Shown here one piece after another: positions 10,666 through 21,387 of a DNA stretch of 64,000 nucleotides. This DNA is from Aplidium turbinatum (taxonomy: Eukaryota; Chordata; Ascidiacea; Aplousobranchia; Polyclinidae): positions 18,121,197 to 18,185,196 of the forward strand of contig OU964929.1 of assembly GCA_918807975.1 (NCBI GenBank), read 5' to 3'. A program made the position numbers and the translations under genes. Under the pieces are notes generated by a model. The model made no database searches and had not been told where the DNA came from. It saw only the letters and a list, made by a program, of their open reading frames with translations. Each line of letters begins with the position of its first letter. The stretch's first letter is position 1.

Positions 10666-10800
10666 GTGTATTCAGTGAGCCAACAATCACTGCCTTGGAG
10701 TATTATGCGAAAGACAATCCAGACTTTTTGGGAACTGCTCGATTTTTAAAATTTGTACTAGAGATTTGGAAAATAATGTCCTTGAAAACGCCGAACAAAT
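10666..10800 (+). pseudogene. P-like transposase, internal exon
   Basis: Acceptor ATTACTTTTCAG precedes VFSEPTITALEYYAKDNPDF and FLKFVLEIWKIMSLKTPNK. The donor is GTGAGT directly after 10800. Phase 1 joins cleanly to the next coding exon at 12383, forming NKCYRKRD. The intron that follows (10801-12382) is swollen by an inserted LINE fragment. Confidence 0.7.
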
Positions 10801-11039
10801 GTGAGTTTGAAAGTGACAGCACGGTTTTAGTTTTTGCTAGTACATATATCTTACGCTTGCAAAGTTCAATCTGCTAGCAGTGGAAATGGTTGATTACCGT
10901 AGTTAAAACGTCCACCTCATGTATGGAATGCCCAAAGTTCAATTCTCAGACTAAAAGCTCTGGCATGACAGAAAACGTATCTGTGTTATGATTTTACATT
11001 ATGTTGTGTGTCTGTTTGTTTGACCTCTGCAGTTATTGT

Positions 11040-12120
11040 TTCATGTAATAATAATAATAATAACAATATTTATATAGCGCCACATCCACAGTCAAACTAT
11101 GCTTCTGGGCGCTGTACATGACAATGGTGATAATTAATACGGTACATTCAGTCATAATGTTCATTGAAATAGAACGTTTTCAAGCGAGCTTTGAATTCAT
11201 TTAAATTTTCAGCTTCTTTCACACAAATAGGCAAACAGTTCCAGCAACTGGCAGCAACAACTGGGAATGTACGATTTCCATATTGTGTCTTACATGAAGG
11301 GTTGCACAAGAGCAATTGATGCTGAGAACGCAAAGTTCTGGCAGGTTTATAATGAACAAGCAAAGTGTCCAGATAGTTCGGAGCAAAACCATGGAAAACT
11401 TTATAAATTAATAGACATATTTTGAAGCGAATACGATACAATACTGGAAGCCAATGCAGGGATTTTAGTATAGGAGTGATATTCTCACGTTTACGTGTTA
11501 AAGTAATTAGCCGAGGAGCAGCATTCTGAACTCTTTGAAGACGCAAAATAGTACAATGTGGAATGTTATTTAACAATGAATTTGAATAATCAAGCCTGGA
11601 TGTCACAAGTGCATGAGTTAAAGTTTTACAAGCATCAACATTAATAAACTGTCTGATGGAACCAATATTTCTAAGATGAAAAAAGCAAGATTTAACAGTG
11701 GAACTGACAAAAGTTTTCTAAACACAAATGTTGATTTAATGTTACACCAAGCAATTTAATTGAGTTAGAAGAAGAAAGATTGATATTACTCAGGGTAAGG
11801 GTCATGTCATTAAACTTTGAAATACACCGTTTCGGAGAAAATACAATAAACTCACATTTTTCTTGATTCAGTTTCAACATATTATAAGACATCCAATTTG
11901 AGATATCAACCATACATTTTTGGAATTTTGACTTAATACAACACAATGAATCTTCATCAGTAACACGCAAATACAATTGTATATCATCAGCATATGAGTG
12001 GTATGAAAGCCCATGTCGCTTTATGATGTCAAACAGAGGTTTTATGTAGAGGCAAAACAGGACAGGGCCGAGAACAGAACGCTGAGGAACTCCAGAAGAA
12101 GTATGACATGACCTGCACAA
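11040..12120 (-). mobile_element. L2/CR1-like LINE 3' fragment
   Basis: On the minus strand, 12120-11692 encodes an RT segment with [26 protein letters not shown] (catalytic ADD) and [10 protein letters not shown]. 11606-11148 encodes the downstream region with MTSRLDYSNSLL, LQRVQNAAPRLITL, HWLPVLYRIRFK and a WNCLP motif. These are hallmarks of CR1/L2-type elements. The two frames are separated by decay. The 3' tail is an ATT/AAT trinucleotide repeat at 11048-11065, preceded by TATTTATATAGCGCC. The 5' end is truncated near 12120. It lies in the last intron of the P-like transposase. Confidence 0.8.
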
Positions 12121-12382
12121 TGTTAAGCACTACCGCTTCCACTAAATTTAGCTTAAATTTGAAGAATAATTTCAAAATGATAAAGTTTAACTGTAAAGTA
12201 TTAATTTATTGCAAACTCAAAGCCTCAATCATTTGTCTCTTTGTCCTCTTTTGACATGTCTGTTTAAGTGGAAAATATCAGGAGTGGTTGATTTTTGTTA
12301 ATACTTATTATAAGTTGAGTTTCAAGACTTTTATATTTATATATTGTGTAAACAATATTATGTTGCTGTTTTTTGTATGCAG

Positions 12383-13404
12383 GCTACAGAAAAAGAGATG
12401 CCGCTTGCGAGCCTCTTCAACTGACGCAAAGCGAGTCGGACAGCAGGTTCACTTTTCTGAACACGGCTGCCAATATTTTGATATCTTGGAAGCAATCAGG
12501 CAAAGCAGGACTAACTAAAGAAACTTTCTTAGCATGCATTCAAAGTATTCAAGCAATGGTGTCTCTGGCTGAGCATTTAATATTCCACCACGACTTTCTT
12601 TACGTTCTCCCTGGAAAGTTTTGCTCCGATCCGATTGAGGGAAGATTTGGGTGGTACCGCCAAGTTAACGGTGGCAATTTTTTCATGTCCATAAATCAAC
12701 TTTTTCAAGCTGAGAAAAAAATCCGTTGCTTAAGCCTAATCGAAAAAAAGTCCATTTTCAAGAAATCTAACCTTGCTCCTCAAAGTGAAAATACACCGTT
12801 ACGTGAGGACTATGTTGAAATTACGGAAGACAATTGGCTTTTAAAATTTTTTAAAACTGCAACCATAGACGAAATTTCCGAAACAGATTCTTCCATCACA
12901 TACTACGTGAGTGGATACATTGCCAGAAGTGTATCACGGACAAGGAAATGCACCCCGTGCAAAGATATGTTAGTTCAAGAAAACACTGATCCATCCATAA
13001 CCGACGAATGCTTAAAAAGTAATCCAAATGAACTACTTGCGATGGCAAATCGTGGCGGATTATCAGTACCAACAGAATACTGTTTTACTCTCTGTAGCTT
13101 TGCGAACCAGCTGTATGCTGCAGCAATAGCAGATGAGCTCATTCGGAAAAAACTGCTTGCTACCAGCAATCAGCGAGGTTCATTTGTTGCAGCTGCTGCC
13201 AAATTTGCGAAGGACTCAGAGTCTTGCAATGTTTTATTTTCGCAAACATGTACTTCAGGCCATAACAATTTCGATTTAATTTTAAGAGTCTCATTTAATT
13301 GCTTTGCGAAAAATGAACTGACACGGTTGAATCGTGTGGAAATTGAACCACCAGCAAAAATGTCTTGTACTATTCGCAAACTGAACTCCAAAAGTGCTAA
13401 ATAA
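12383..13404 (+). pseudogene. P-like transposase, C-terminal exon (340 codons)
   Basis: Starts after acceptor TTTTTGTATGCAG and reads open to the stop at 13402-13404. The diagnostic segment is FCSDPIEGRFGWYRQVNGG, followed by FFMSINQLFQAEKKIRCL, the typical C-terminal signature of P-superfamily transposases. TYYVSGYIARSV and paired cysteines CTPCKDM follow. The exon is intact, but upstream exons carry a frameshift and lack the core, so the protein is not made in full. It ends 360 bp before the right terminal repeat. Confidence 0.85.
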
Positions 13405-13772
13405 ACTAAATGAAAATTACCCCATTTTGTGTTTCAATTCAACGCTGTTTATCTATTTGCTGTTTAAATTGATATTTATTTATATTTATGCACTTTTGCA
13501 TTAACATTCATTTCTGTGATGTTTAAATTGCTGAATTTAATGTTGTATACTGCTTTATTAATTTTGTTTTATCTGGTGTGAGACTTGAACCAGTGCCATT
13601 CAATCATGATCTTGAAAAGCAAGCGTTAAACCAGCCAGTCACTAAATGTATGTTGAGGAACATTTATTCTTCCTTAAATGCACTGCAACATAGTCTGATG
13701 CAGTAACCCTCCTATTGTCCACTTCAAAACAGAGTCAGCAATCCCGTTGTTCTAGATATCCCTGACGAATAC

Positions 13773-14084
13773 CCTAGCAATTTCTATTCAGTGCACAAGT
13801 TGACTTCAATACATGATCAAAATATTTTTTGTATTAAGTTGGGGTGGCTAATTGAGGCCAAAAAGGGTAACCACTTGAGCAGAAAGTTATTTTTCTTCTA
13901 TAAATTCATTTTAAAAAATTACTTGTGGGCAAAGTTATAAGATACCATGTTAAAATTGCTTGGTCTGTAACTGAATATGTACATTAGAGCCAAAGAACTA
14001 GCTGTGGGCAAAGTTGACAGTTTCAGGACAACTTTGCTCAGCAAAAAAAAAAAAAAAAATGAAGAAGATTTGCATAGGCTAGCA
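13773..14084. other. Unannotated spacer between P-like and hAT elements
   Basis: I see only an A tract at 14042-14059 and no coding or repeat signal. The last 8 bases, GGCTAGCA, are the target duplication of the following hAT. Confidence 0.5.
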
Positions 14085-14234
14085 CAGTGGTTCTTAACCT
14101 TTTTTCCCCCAGCGCCCCTTTTCAGAGATTTCCATAGTCTGGCGCCCACCATAATATAAGGGCTGTAGCCTACTAATGACATTTTCTTCCAAGACTATAA
14201 GGCTAGCCTACAGCCAGTAGTAATTAGTTATTAG

Positions 14235-15083
14235 TAGGGCCATTTAAAGTCATATTTTTTTCTATGCATCAGTAAGTCGTGAAATCAATTTTAACGCAAA
14301 AACCGCATCCCTATGAGGTATATTAAGAAAGTTATAAAGTCATATAAAGTCATATTTTCCTGGTTAGGTCATAAATCAGCTTTTTAAGTTATATAGTCAT
14401 ATTTTTGAGTTATAAAGTCATACCGTTGTATACTTTAAATAAAAAATACCAATTTAAGCGGTGAAGCAATTAAGCACTAAGAAAGTAAGGCAATTTCTGA
14501 TTGAAGGAAGGCAAACTGTAGGATTAGCCTGCATAACATTTACAGTCACAGACCTATATTTTATGAGGTCACACATTGAGGTCAGCTTAATACTCAAAAT
14601 GGAAAGTTGTACGTACACCATCAAAGAGGCCCATGCTGATCTAAATGCCCTTGATTTCGGAAAAGATCCGCTTGCGCTCAAAAATTACATTAAGAAGCGA
14701 TTGGACAAAAATGATGTGAAACAAATTATGAAGCTACAATGACAAGACATTTCACCAGCGCTTTATGCAAAACTGCAGAAGTGTCAACCCACATCAGCGT
14801 CTGCGGAGCGCTCATTTTCCTTACTAAAGTCATTTTTACGTCCAAATCGTAACTTAAAAGACTCTAACATTCCACACTACGTGAAACTGTACTACAACAG
14901 TGGTTTAAAATAAAAATGGATGTGTATTACTGTTATGTTGCGTATGTTTTACTCTTTAGTTCCGTGAGTGACGTTGTTCGTATGTAAAAATAAACGATTT
15001 TGACATAAAGTCATATAAAGTCATATTTTCCAAAAAATAAAGTCATATTATTGATTTTTTAAGGTCATATAAAAATGGCCCTA
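14235..15083 (+). mobile_element. Nested hAT element, 849 bp, deletion derivative
   Basis: Ends are TAGGGCCATTTAAAGTCAT and ATAAAAATGGCCCTA. The target duplication GTTATTAG is perfect at 14227-14234 and 15084-15091. AAAGTCATAT words are repeated just inside both ends. It contains a remnant of a hAT C-terminal domain, so it derives by internal deletion from an autonomous copy. Confidence 0.9.
14461..14913 (+). pseudogene. hAT transposase C-terminal (hATC) remnant
   Basis: One frame runs from 14461 to a TAA at 14911-14913, with a single internal stop at 14740-14742. The downstream part reads CQPTSASAERSFSLLKSFL and then SNIPHYVKLYYN, the hATC dimerisation motif in which ASAERSFS is the conserved core. 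The upstream part (FLIEGRQTVGLACITF onward) is not recognisable as a specific domain. It lies inside the 849-bp hAT derivative. Confidence 0.75.
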
Positions 15084-15135
15084 GTTATTAGTTAGTAAGA
15101 AAAAACTAGTTTAAGCCGATGTTAGTTTTAATACT

Positions 15136-15212
15136 AAAAAATCAGCACAGATGTGCCTTAAGGCTCTTAACTTAAAAGTCTTAAGGCACATCTCTGCTGA
15201 TTTTTTAGTAGT
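15136..15212. repeat. Perfect-arm hairpin
   Basis: AAAAAATCAGCACAGATGTG at about 15137 is mirrored by CACATCTCTGCTGATTTTTT at about 15190-15210, with GCCTTAAG words in the stem. It lies inside the outer hAT. A second short hairpin, CACCATCCGACG...CGGATGGTG, is at about 15389-15420. Confidence 0.7.
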
Positions 15213-15698
15213 TAGTAAGAGTTACACTAATAACCATTATTGACTGACTATTATTATGACCAGTCCTTATGGTTTGCTTGCACTGCCTGCCCGCTGTCCC
15301 TGCCAAAAGCTGACCACAAAATGCCATTTACTTACTACAAGGAAAGGGAAACAATGCCCATTATCAACAACAAAGGCCATGCACAACACCATCCGACGTC
15401 CACGCTTGTCGGATGGTGTTGTGCATTGTGCTGTATAGGCCAACATAGAATGCTCTGAGAGAGAATCACTACTTCCCTTGTTAAACACAATCTCTATACT
15501 GTATATAGCTCCTCATCCTCGGTGGATTCTCGTACCCCCAGCAGAACTACTAAAGCAAATTTGCAGTGAGGAAAATATCGTTACACCTTCTGAATGTAGC
15601 GCCCCCTATAACGCCCCCTGAATATTTCCGCCCCTCTAAAAGTTAACAGCGCCCACTAGGGGGCGGTAGCGCCCAGGTTAAGAACCACTGGGCTAGCA

Positions 15699-16379
15699 CA
15701 TGTCTTTACAATCCAGAATAGCCATTACAAAAAGAATTACCCTGGTTGGAACAAAATTTACAACAAATAGTTTTCAGCTAGCCCATCATTTCTGGGTAAA
15801 GTTGTAGCATTTTACGGTAATATATTAGCCGATTGCTTTGATAACAAGATATAGAGTATATTTCTTCTGATACGACACATTCGAAACTACGACCGAATAG
15901 GCGCAAAATTTTCCATTGCAACGCCAGTTGTACGCTCTATAACGGCAAGTTTTGTTTCTAAATTGTCTAATAATAATTCACAAGATACAAATCAATGATT
16001 TAAGTAAACTTCAAATGTTTGACAGAAAAATAGAAATAAAGACATAACATTTAAAATCAGCGCACCACATCAACATGTTTAATCGCAACAAACAGCAATT
16101 TACACATATTCTTGCCACTTGGTCAATAACAAGCATCTGCATCAAGGGGTTGTGGTATTCGTGTGTGACGCAACAGTGACCCACTGTTGCCATCGTGTGC
16201 GCGATGCAGGGTTGCCAGGTTGGCTTTTTTCAGACCAAATTCCTCAAATGTGACTTTTTTAAGGCCTTTGGTTGGAAGATTTACGGTTTGATACTGAATA
16301 TATAAATCATGATCTTGCTTGCTTGATCTTGCTTCACAAAAAAGGAGATCACAAAGATCTGAACAATTACCAACCAATC
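15699..16379. other. Spacer with a short LTR-like segment
   Basis: No gene seen. 16146-16200 (GTGGTATTCGTGTGTGACG then CAACAGTGACCCA) closely matches 25146-25200 beside an LTR-element fossil, so it may be a scrap of the same terminal repeat. The rest shows nothing recognisable. Confidence 0.4.
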
Positions 16380-17670
16380 AGTCTACTTAGTAGACTAGTA
16401 GTGTCTACAAACTTTTTACCAAAGTCCTTTCCTATAGGCTAGCTAATCAACTGGATGAATGCCAACCAAGAGAACAAGCTGGATTCAGAAGTGGCTACTC
16501 CACCATAGATCATCTACAAACAATCAACCAAATAATCGAAAAAACAAATGAATACAACTTGTCTCTCTGCCTTGCCTTTGTTGACTACAGCAAAGCGTTT
16601 GATTCAATACAGATCCCTGCAGTGCTACAAGCCATCAGAAACCAAGCAATTGACCAGACATATATCAATATCCTTCAACACATCTATCAAAATTGCTTTT
16701 CCTTCATCAGACTACACAAAGACTCAGCAAATTTCAACTCAAACGAGGTGTTAGGCAAGGAGACACCATCTCTCCTAAGCTTTTCACAGCATGCTTAGAA
16801 GAAATTTTCAAAAATTTAAATTGGGAAGAAAAAGGTATCAAAGTAGATGGCGAATACCTATCCAATCTCAGGTTTGCTGATGACATCGTTTTGATATCTT
16901 CAACACCCAATGAACTCCAAACAATGTTGACTGAACTCGACGAGACAAGCAAAGAGGTCGGTCTCAAAATGAATTTCACTAAAACACAAGTTATGTTCAA
17001 TCACCATGTCAAAGGAAACCAAAACATTACATTAGATGGAGCCAATCTCCAAAACGTAAACAAATACACATACCTTGGCCAAATAGTAACCACATCACCT
17101 GATAGAGAAGAACAAATTAAAAGAAGAATTACACTTGGTTGGCAGGCATTTGGAAGAGCGAGCTCAATATTTAAAAGTAAACTACCGATCTCAATGAAAA
17201 GAAAAGTGTATAATCAATGGATTCTCCCAACAATGACATACGGAGCAGAAACATGGAACTTAACGAAAGCACTAACACTCAAACTACGCACTGCGCAAAG
17301 ATCACATGAAAATGTACTCTTAGGCATTACACGGAAAGACAGGAAACCAGCCAAATAGATACGACAACAAACACAAATCAAAGATATCATTCAAACAATA
17401 AAAAGTTTAAAGTGGAATTGGGCAGGACATATCATGCGAACAACTGACAACAGATGGATAAGAAGAGCTACTGACTGGATACCGCTTGACAATAAACGCA
17501 AAAGAGGGAAACAGAAAACAAGATGGCGAGACGAACTCTACCAATTCAAAAACACTGGACACAAACGTGCAAAGACAGACAAAATTATAAAGATATGGGG
17601 AAGGCCTTCGTCCTGCAGTGGAACAACAATGGCTGACAATGATATAAATCTGCAATTTTTCCGTTGCTAA
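16380..17670 (+). mobile_element. RTE-like LINE, reverse transcriptase to 3' end (decayed)
   Basis: Coding runs across several frames. The first part reads LANQLDECQPREQAGFRSGY and STIDHLQTINQII, with LAFVDYSKAFDSI (first catalytic Asp). The frame at 16693-17358 carries RGVRQGDTISPKLF, LRFADDIVLIS (catalytic ADD), YTYLGQIV and MTYGAETWNLTK. After a stop at 17356-17358 the same frame continues as WNWAGHIMRTTDNRWIRRA and KRGKQKTRWRDEL. The GHIMR-x5-RW and RGRPK/KTRW motifs are typical of RTE elements. At least one frameshift (near 16740) and one stop are present. The endonuclease is absent, so the copy is 5'-truncated. Confidence 0.85.
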
Positions 17671-18060
17671 TTCTGTAAAATCCTGACTAAGTGTGAATTT
17701 ATCAACAGCAAAAATGAGGTCAGGTGTCAGATTAGAATCTAGAATAGAACCATAGAGTCTTTTCTTTTTCAGTGGTGCCTACTGCCTGTGGTAGGTGTAG
17801 CAAACCTTGTTTTGGAGCACTAAAGTTAGTGGCTATACTTAAGAAATTAACTTAAATTATAGCCTAGGCTTACTTAAGAAATTAAATTAACTGAAGAAAT
17901 TACTGTTCAATCCATAATTGTTTTGTCAAATTTTTGATCTATTTGCTTTGTCATGCCTAAGCCATGGAAGAATACTTAAGATTCGGGTAGAAAATACAAT
18001 CCTGAATAGGAAAAAAAGTGTGTGGCTGAAAAAGAGCAGAGTTGTTTCATTGAATGGGTA
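17671..18060. other. Spacer without recognised features
   Basis: AT-rich, with direct repeats of TTAAGAAATTAA near 17840-17890. No coding signal. The last 12 bases are the target duplication of the following LINE copy. Confidence 0.5.
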
Positions 18061-18459
18061 ATAATATGGAATTCTGAATGGAGGTCAAGCACCACCAGAC
18101 TCCATTCATTCATCCCCGACGCCGACACACGCCCCATCGGCCTGACACTACCTACACAGGCATGGGTGCGCCTCAACCGTCTCCGTACGGGCGTCGGGCT
18201 TTACCGCTCAACCATGCACCAATGGGGAATGGCTTCTTCCTCCTCCTGTGAATGTGGTGCCGAGGAACAGACCGCAGACCACATCATCAATGACTGTACC
18301 ATCTTCAAGCCACCTAACGGAGTGGAAGGTCTGCGCGTCATGGATGATGAAACTAAAGACTGGCTGCTCTCTAGCAGCCTTCCAGTGTAGTCCGGGAACA
18401 TCGTGAATCTGGGGTGGTAAAAGGATAGACCCTCGGCCCCAGACGCTCAGACGACGATG
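18061..18459 (+). mobile_element. 5'-truncated copy of the 3292-6354 LINE, with target duplication
   Basis: Encodes WNSEWRSSTTRLHSFIPDAD through LLSSSLPV and stops at 18388-18390. It is the same C-terminus as the long LINE ORF, with only scattered differences (for example PTQAW for QRQAW, GLYRS for GLFRS). The same 3' UTR follows and ends in a GAC/ACG-type tail. The 12-bp target duplication ATTGAATGGGTA is exact at 18049-18060 and 18460-18471. High similarity and an intact duplication indicate a recent insertion of a family that may still be active. Confidence 0.9.
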
Positions 18460-18539
18460 ATTGAATGGGTACAGCAAAATTTGCCACTGCACTATCATCC
18501 CACGATTAAGAAACTTGGCCGCTCATGAACAAACTGGTA

Positions 18540-19830
18540 AGCATAAACGATTTGTTCCTCTAGCAGGGTAAAGTCAGCTGAATATGGGCACTTCAACGGA
18601 TCTTGATTCTACTGCAGTTAAAAAGGTAGAGTTACAACTTGCTGTTGCAGTCGCTTGCGATTGTGCTATTCGCAGTATTGACCACTTAGGGGAGATAATT
18701 TTAGGGCAAAGGCAGTTGTTTAACTACATAGAACAAAATGTTAATGCCTTATCAAAAATGTTATTGTCCCATCTCTAAAAAGAGTTGATATTGGACTTGA
18801 AGGGCAAAAAATTTTCCATGATCATAAACGAGTCAACTGGCATTTCTGTTAAAAACATTTATTCATTTTGGTGCAGTATTACAATGAACGTAAAGGAAAA
18901 GTTGCAACAGAGTTTCTTTGCTTAGTATAAGTAACTTAGGCAACAGCAGTCAATCTGTTTGAAATTATTGACCAGGAACTGTCGAGCTGCGGCCAGTGCT
19001 TGGAAAATTGTATTGGCTTTGCATTAGATGGTGCTTTAGCAATGGTGGGCAGCAACAACTCTGTCTGGACAAGAATAAAAGAGCGTTCTCCAAATTGCAT
19101 TCAAGTAAAGACAGTGCTGCATATGCCACTCATTGGCCTTATGTGTGCAGCATGCAGCTTCAAAGTTGCCTTCAAATATTGGTTATTTAATATCAGAAGT
19201 TTCACAATGGTTTTCTAACAGCGACTTAAGACGAGAGAGCTACAAAGACCTATACAAAGTCATGAATACCACTGAAGATATAATGACAGATATAAATAAT
19301 ATGACAAAAACAGCACCATTGCCCTTTGAGAAGCCATCTGCAAAACGGTGGTTGGTAAGAGGAAAAGTCATGTTTAACATCTTAATGAACTAGCATGAAT
19401 TGCGAGCCTACTTTACTGCAGCTGAGCGAGTTGTGCAAAGATTGGATACTCGTTATAAAGCACGAAGACATGCTGCTGGATCACAACAATTATCTTTATT
19501 TTGTTTTTGCTACACCCATGGTCCAAGTGTTTGAAAAGGTAAATAGCCTATTTCAGCAGACGAATGCTGATCCACACGGTCTTTTCAAAACTCTACATTT
19601 GCACTCTCAAGCTTTGTATAGGCGACTGCATGATGTAAATGGAAACCCATAACCTATGGAGAGAATTGATTTTGGTGCTCATTTTTTGATGGAATGTGCC
19701 AAATATGGAGATGGTAGCAGGCCAGGCAATTCTAACTTTGCCTTTTCTGAAATTGAACGTGGAAAAGTTAGATGTAAAGCAATGCTTGAAGAAGCTCTTT
19801 AACAAGTCATCAAAAGATTCCAGCCAACAA
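18540..19830 (+). pseudogene. hAT transposase remnant (DUF4371/ZMYM6-like lineage)
   Basis: Coding-like blocks in shifting frames include LSSCGQCLENCIGFALDGAL then MVGSNNSVWTRIKE (18980-19090), ISEVSQWFSNSDLRRESYKD and LYKVMNT (19170-19270), PFEKPSAKRWL, NNYLYFVFATPMVQVFEK (19480-19540) and RCKAMLEEAL near 19770-19800. The order IGF-DGA-N-M-G, then WFSNSDLRR, then R-W-L is seen in hAT-derived DUF4371 proteins. Several stops and frameshifts show that it is long dead. It ends where an LTR-element fragment begins. A matching C-terminal hATC block lies 4.4 kb away at 24193-24471. Confidence 0.65.
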
Positions 19831-19836
19831 TAAAAG

Positions 19837-20030
19837 CCGATGGAGTTTGTTCCTCCTCTAACTCGCCCTTTCGAAGAAGTATCTATGGATCTTTTCAGTT
19901 ACGCAGGAAAGTGTTATCTTGTGTATGTTGATTGTTGGTCTAGATGGATAAAGATCGCAGAGTATAACCACGATCCAACTTCTCAACAGGTAATCAGTGT
20001 TACCAGGAAATACTTTGTAGATACACAGAG
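19837..20030 (+). mobile_element. Ty3/gypsy-type LTR retrotransposon fossil, integrase fragment
   Basis: Encodes part of an integrase catalytic core: RPFEEVSMDLF with the first catalytic Asp, then YLVYVDCWSRWIKIAEY. It is a short, broken piece with no LTR attached here. It abuts the decayed hAT on the left. The segment after 20030 starts an unrelated repeat (CAGAGGCGTAGGAAGCG). Confidence 0.75.
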
Positions 20031-20209
20031 GCGTAGGAAGCGCCCTCCGTATCCTTCGACCAGAGGGGGCCCCAAAAAGAATGAGATATTGATGTCAACG
20101 AACTAACAATGGAATTGAATCGTTTTATTTATGTCATCAAGAAAAAGAACCTTGTCACGGCAAGCAATTTTTTAACGCACATAGCCTATACAAGAACAGC
20201 CTTTAGGAG
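20031..20209. other. Spacer with one possible hAT end
   Basis: CAGAGGCGTAGGAAGCG at about 20024-20040 resembles a hAT-type terminus, but no partner end was found. The rest shows no coding signal. Confidence 0.3.
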
Positions 20210-20766
20210 GGTGGCCGGTCGATTGGTCGACAGGACGTTTGGTCGACAGACATTTGGTCGACAAGACATTTGGTCGACAGGACATTTGGGTTAGAGTTAG
20301 GTAGAGATGTACCGATATATCGGTATCGGCATCGGTGATATCGGCCATTTTTTGAGTATCGGTATCGGCAAAATTTGGCCGATACTGTAGCCGATACTAA
20401 ACATGTAAAAAAAGGCGTTTACAGCGGATTTTCTGCAGAAGCAAAGATATAGATTTTTAAAGTAGTAACTAACGTCACATTAATGTAGAAAAATAACAAC
20501 CTGTTCAAATTTTTGATACCTCACACTCCCATGACTTCATGCGCGCACCTTTTGCTTGGCATTGTTTGCTTACAGTGATTCTTTCACTCAAACAAAACGT
20601 TTTGTTTCAGCAGTTTTGCGTTGTTCGATTCTTAAGTTGTGAAGGAGACTCAATTTCTCCAATATTTATCATTTGTTTCTTTTTTACTCTCAGCAGAGTA
20701 TAAAACCAGGCCAAGACGGTGTACCATAACGGTGTAGCTTCCACGCTAGCCATTTAGACCTTAGAC

Positions 20767-21240
20767 CAGAGGTGACGAACCTGCGGCCCGCATGCGGCCC
20801 ATCAAAGAATTTTGTGAGGCCGCAAAACCATTTGACAATCGCTGATGCATTAAAGACAAAAGACATCTCAAAGCTGTTTTATGCCTTCACTGGTACACCT
20901 TTCGTTTGCTATTTTCTTGCCCTAAACTTTAACTTTCAGGGTTTAAAGTTAGAAAATAGGAAAGCTATAAATAAGGTAAAGTTGTGAAAACACTATTCAC
21001 CAACATTACCTTGCATTTTTGGTCGATTTTTTACTGTTGTATGTTTCGATTCTGCGTAAGATAATTTCAACTGTGTGGGTTTTATTACTTTCATCTGCCG
21101 TTTGTTACTTTTCATGAATAATATCTTGAGTCGCTTCTAAAAGATTTCATAGTAGGTTACGATTAAAAAGTTGTGTGGCCCGATAACTCATGTGTAATTG
21201 ACAAAGTGGCCCGCGACCGCAAAAAGGTTCGTCCCCCCTG
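20767..21240. mobile_element. hAT nonautonomous element, 474 bp
   Basis: Ends are CAGAGGTGACGAACCTGCGG and the inverted partner ...AAAGGTTCGTCCCCCCTG. The target duplication CCTTAGAC is perfect at 20759-20766 and 21241-21248. GGCCCGC words occur at both ends. No coding. Confidence 0.9.
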
Positions 21241-21387
21241 CCTTAGACCATTCAATCAACTATATGTTTCTCGGCAGCCGTTTTATAGCAAGAATGGACA
21301 TCGACAAGAATTGAAATGGCTAGTGTGGAAGCTACACCGTTGTGGTTAGCAAATCGCCAACTGCTGGCTGTACTAGTGAGTGCTCAA

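Larger units (their letters stand above)
1942..13764 (+). mobile_element. P-superfamily DNA transposon, 11.8 kb, with nested insertions
   Basis: The left end begins CAGGGATATTAGAACATCGG. The reverse complement of the right end begins CAGGGATATCTAGAACAACG, and both continue into GGATTGCTGACT, giving a terminal repeat of about 31-32 bp with one indel and one mismatch. Both ends are flanked by the perfect 8-bp target duplication ACGAATAC (1934-1941 and 13765-13772). P elements are known to have 31-bp repeats starting with CA and 8-bp duplications. Inside, on the same strand, lie a THAP exon (2890-3210) and transposase exons (9986-10353, 10666-10800, 12383-13404). The middle of the transposase is missing or displaced. 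Later insertions account for much of the length: a LINE at 3211-6500, a second THAP/P-like fragment, a hAT MITE at 8626-8897 and an L2/CR1-like LINE at 11040-12120. I infer a dead copy. Confidence 0.88.
14085..15690. mobile_element. hAT (Charlie-like) nonautonomous element, 1.6 kb
   Basis: Inverted ends are CAGTGGTTCTTAACC and GGTTAAGAACCACTG. The perfect 8-bp target duplication GGCTAGCA is at 14077-14084 and 15691-15698. GCGCCCC-rich sub-terminal segments follow both ends. No transposase of its own is visible. About half of its length is a second hAT (14235-15083) inserted into it. Confidence 0.9.

Noticed and set aside
12975-13391. Two minus-strand ORFs
   Set aside because: Antisense shadows of the intact P-like transposase exon.
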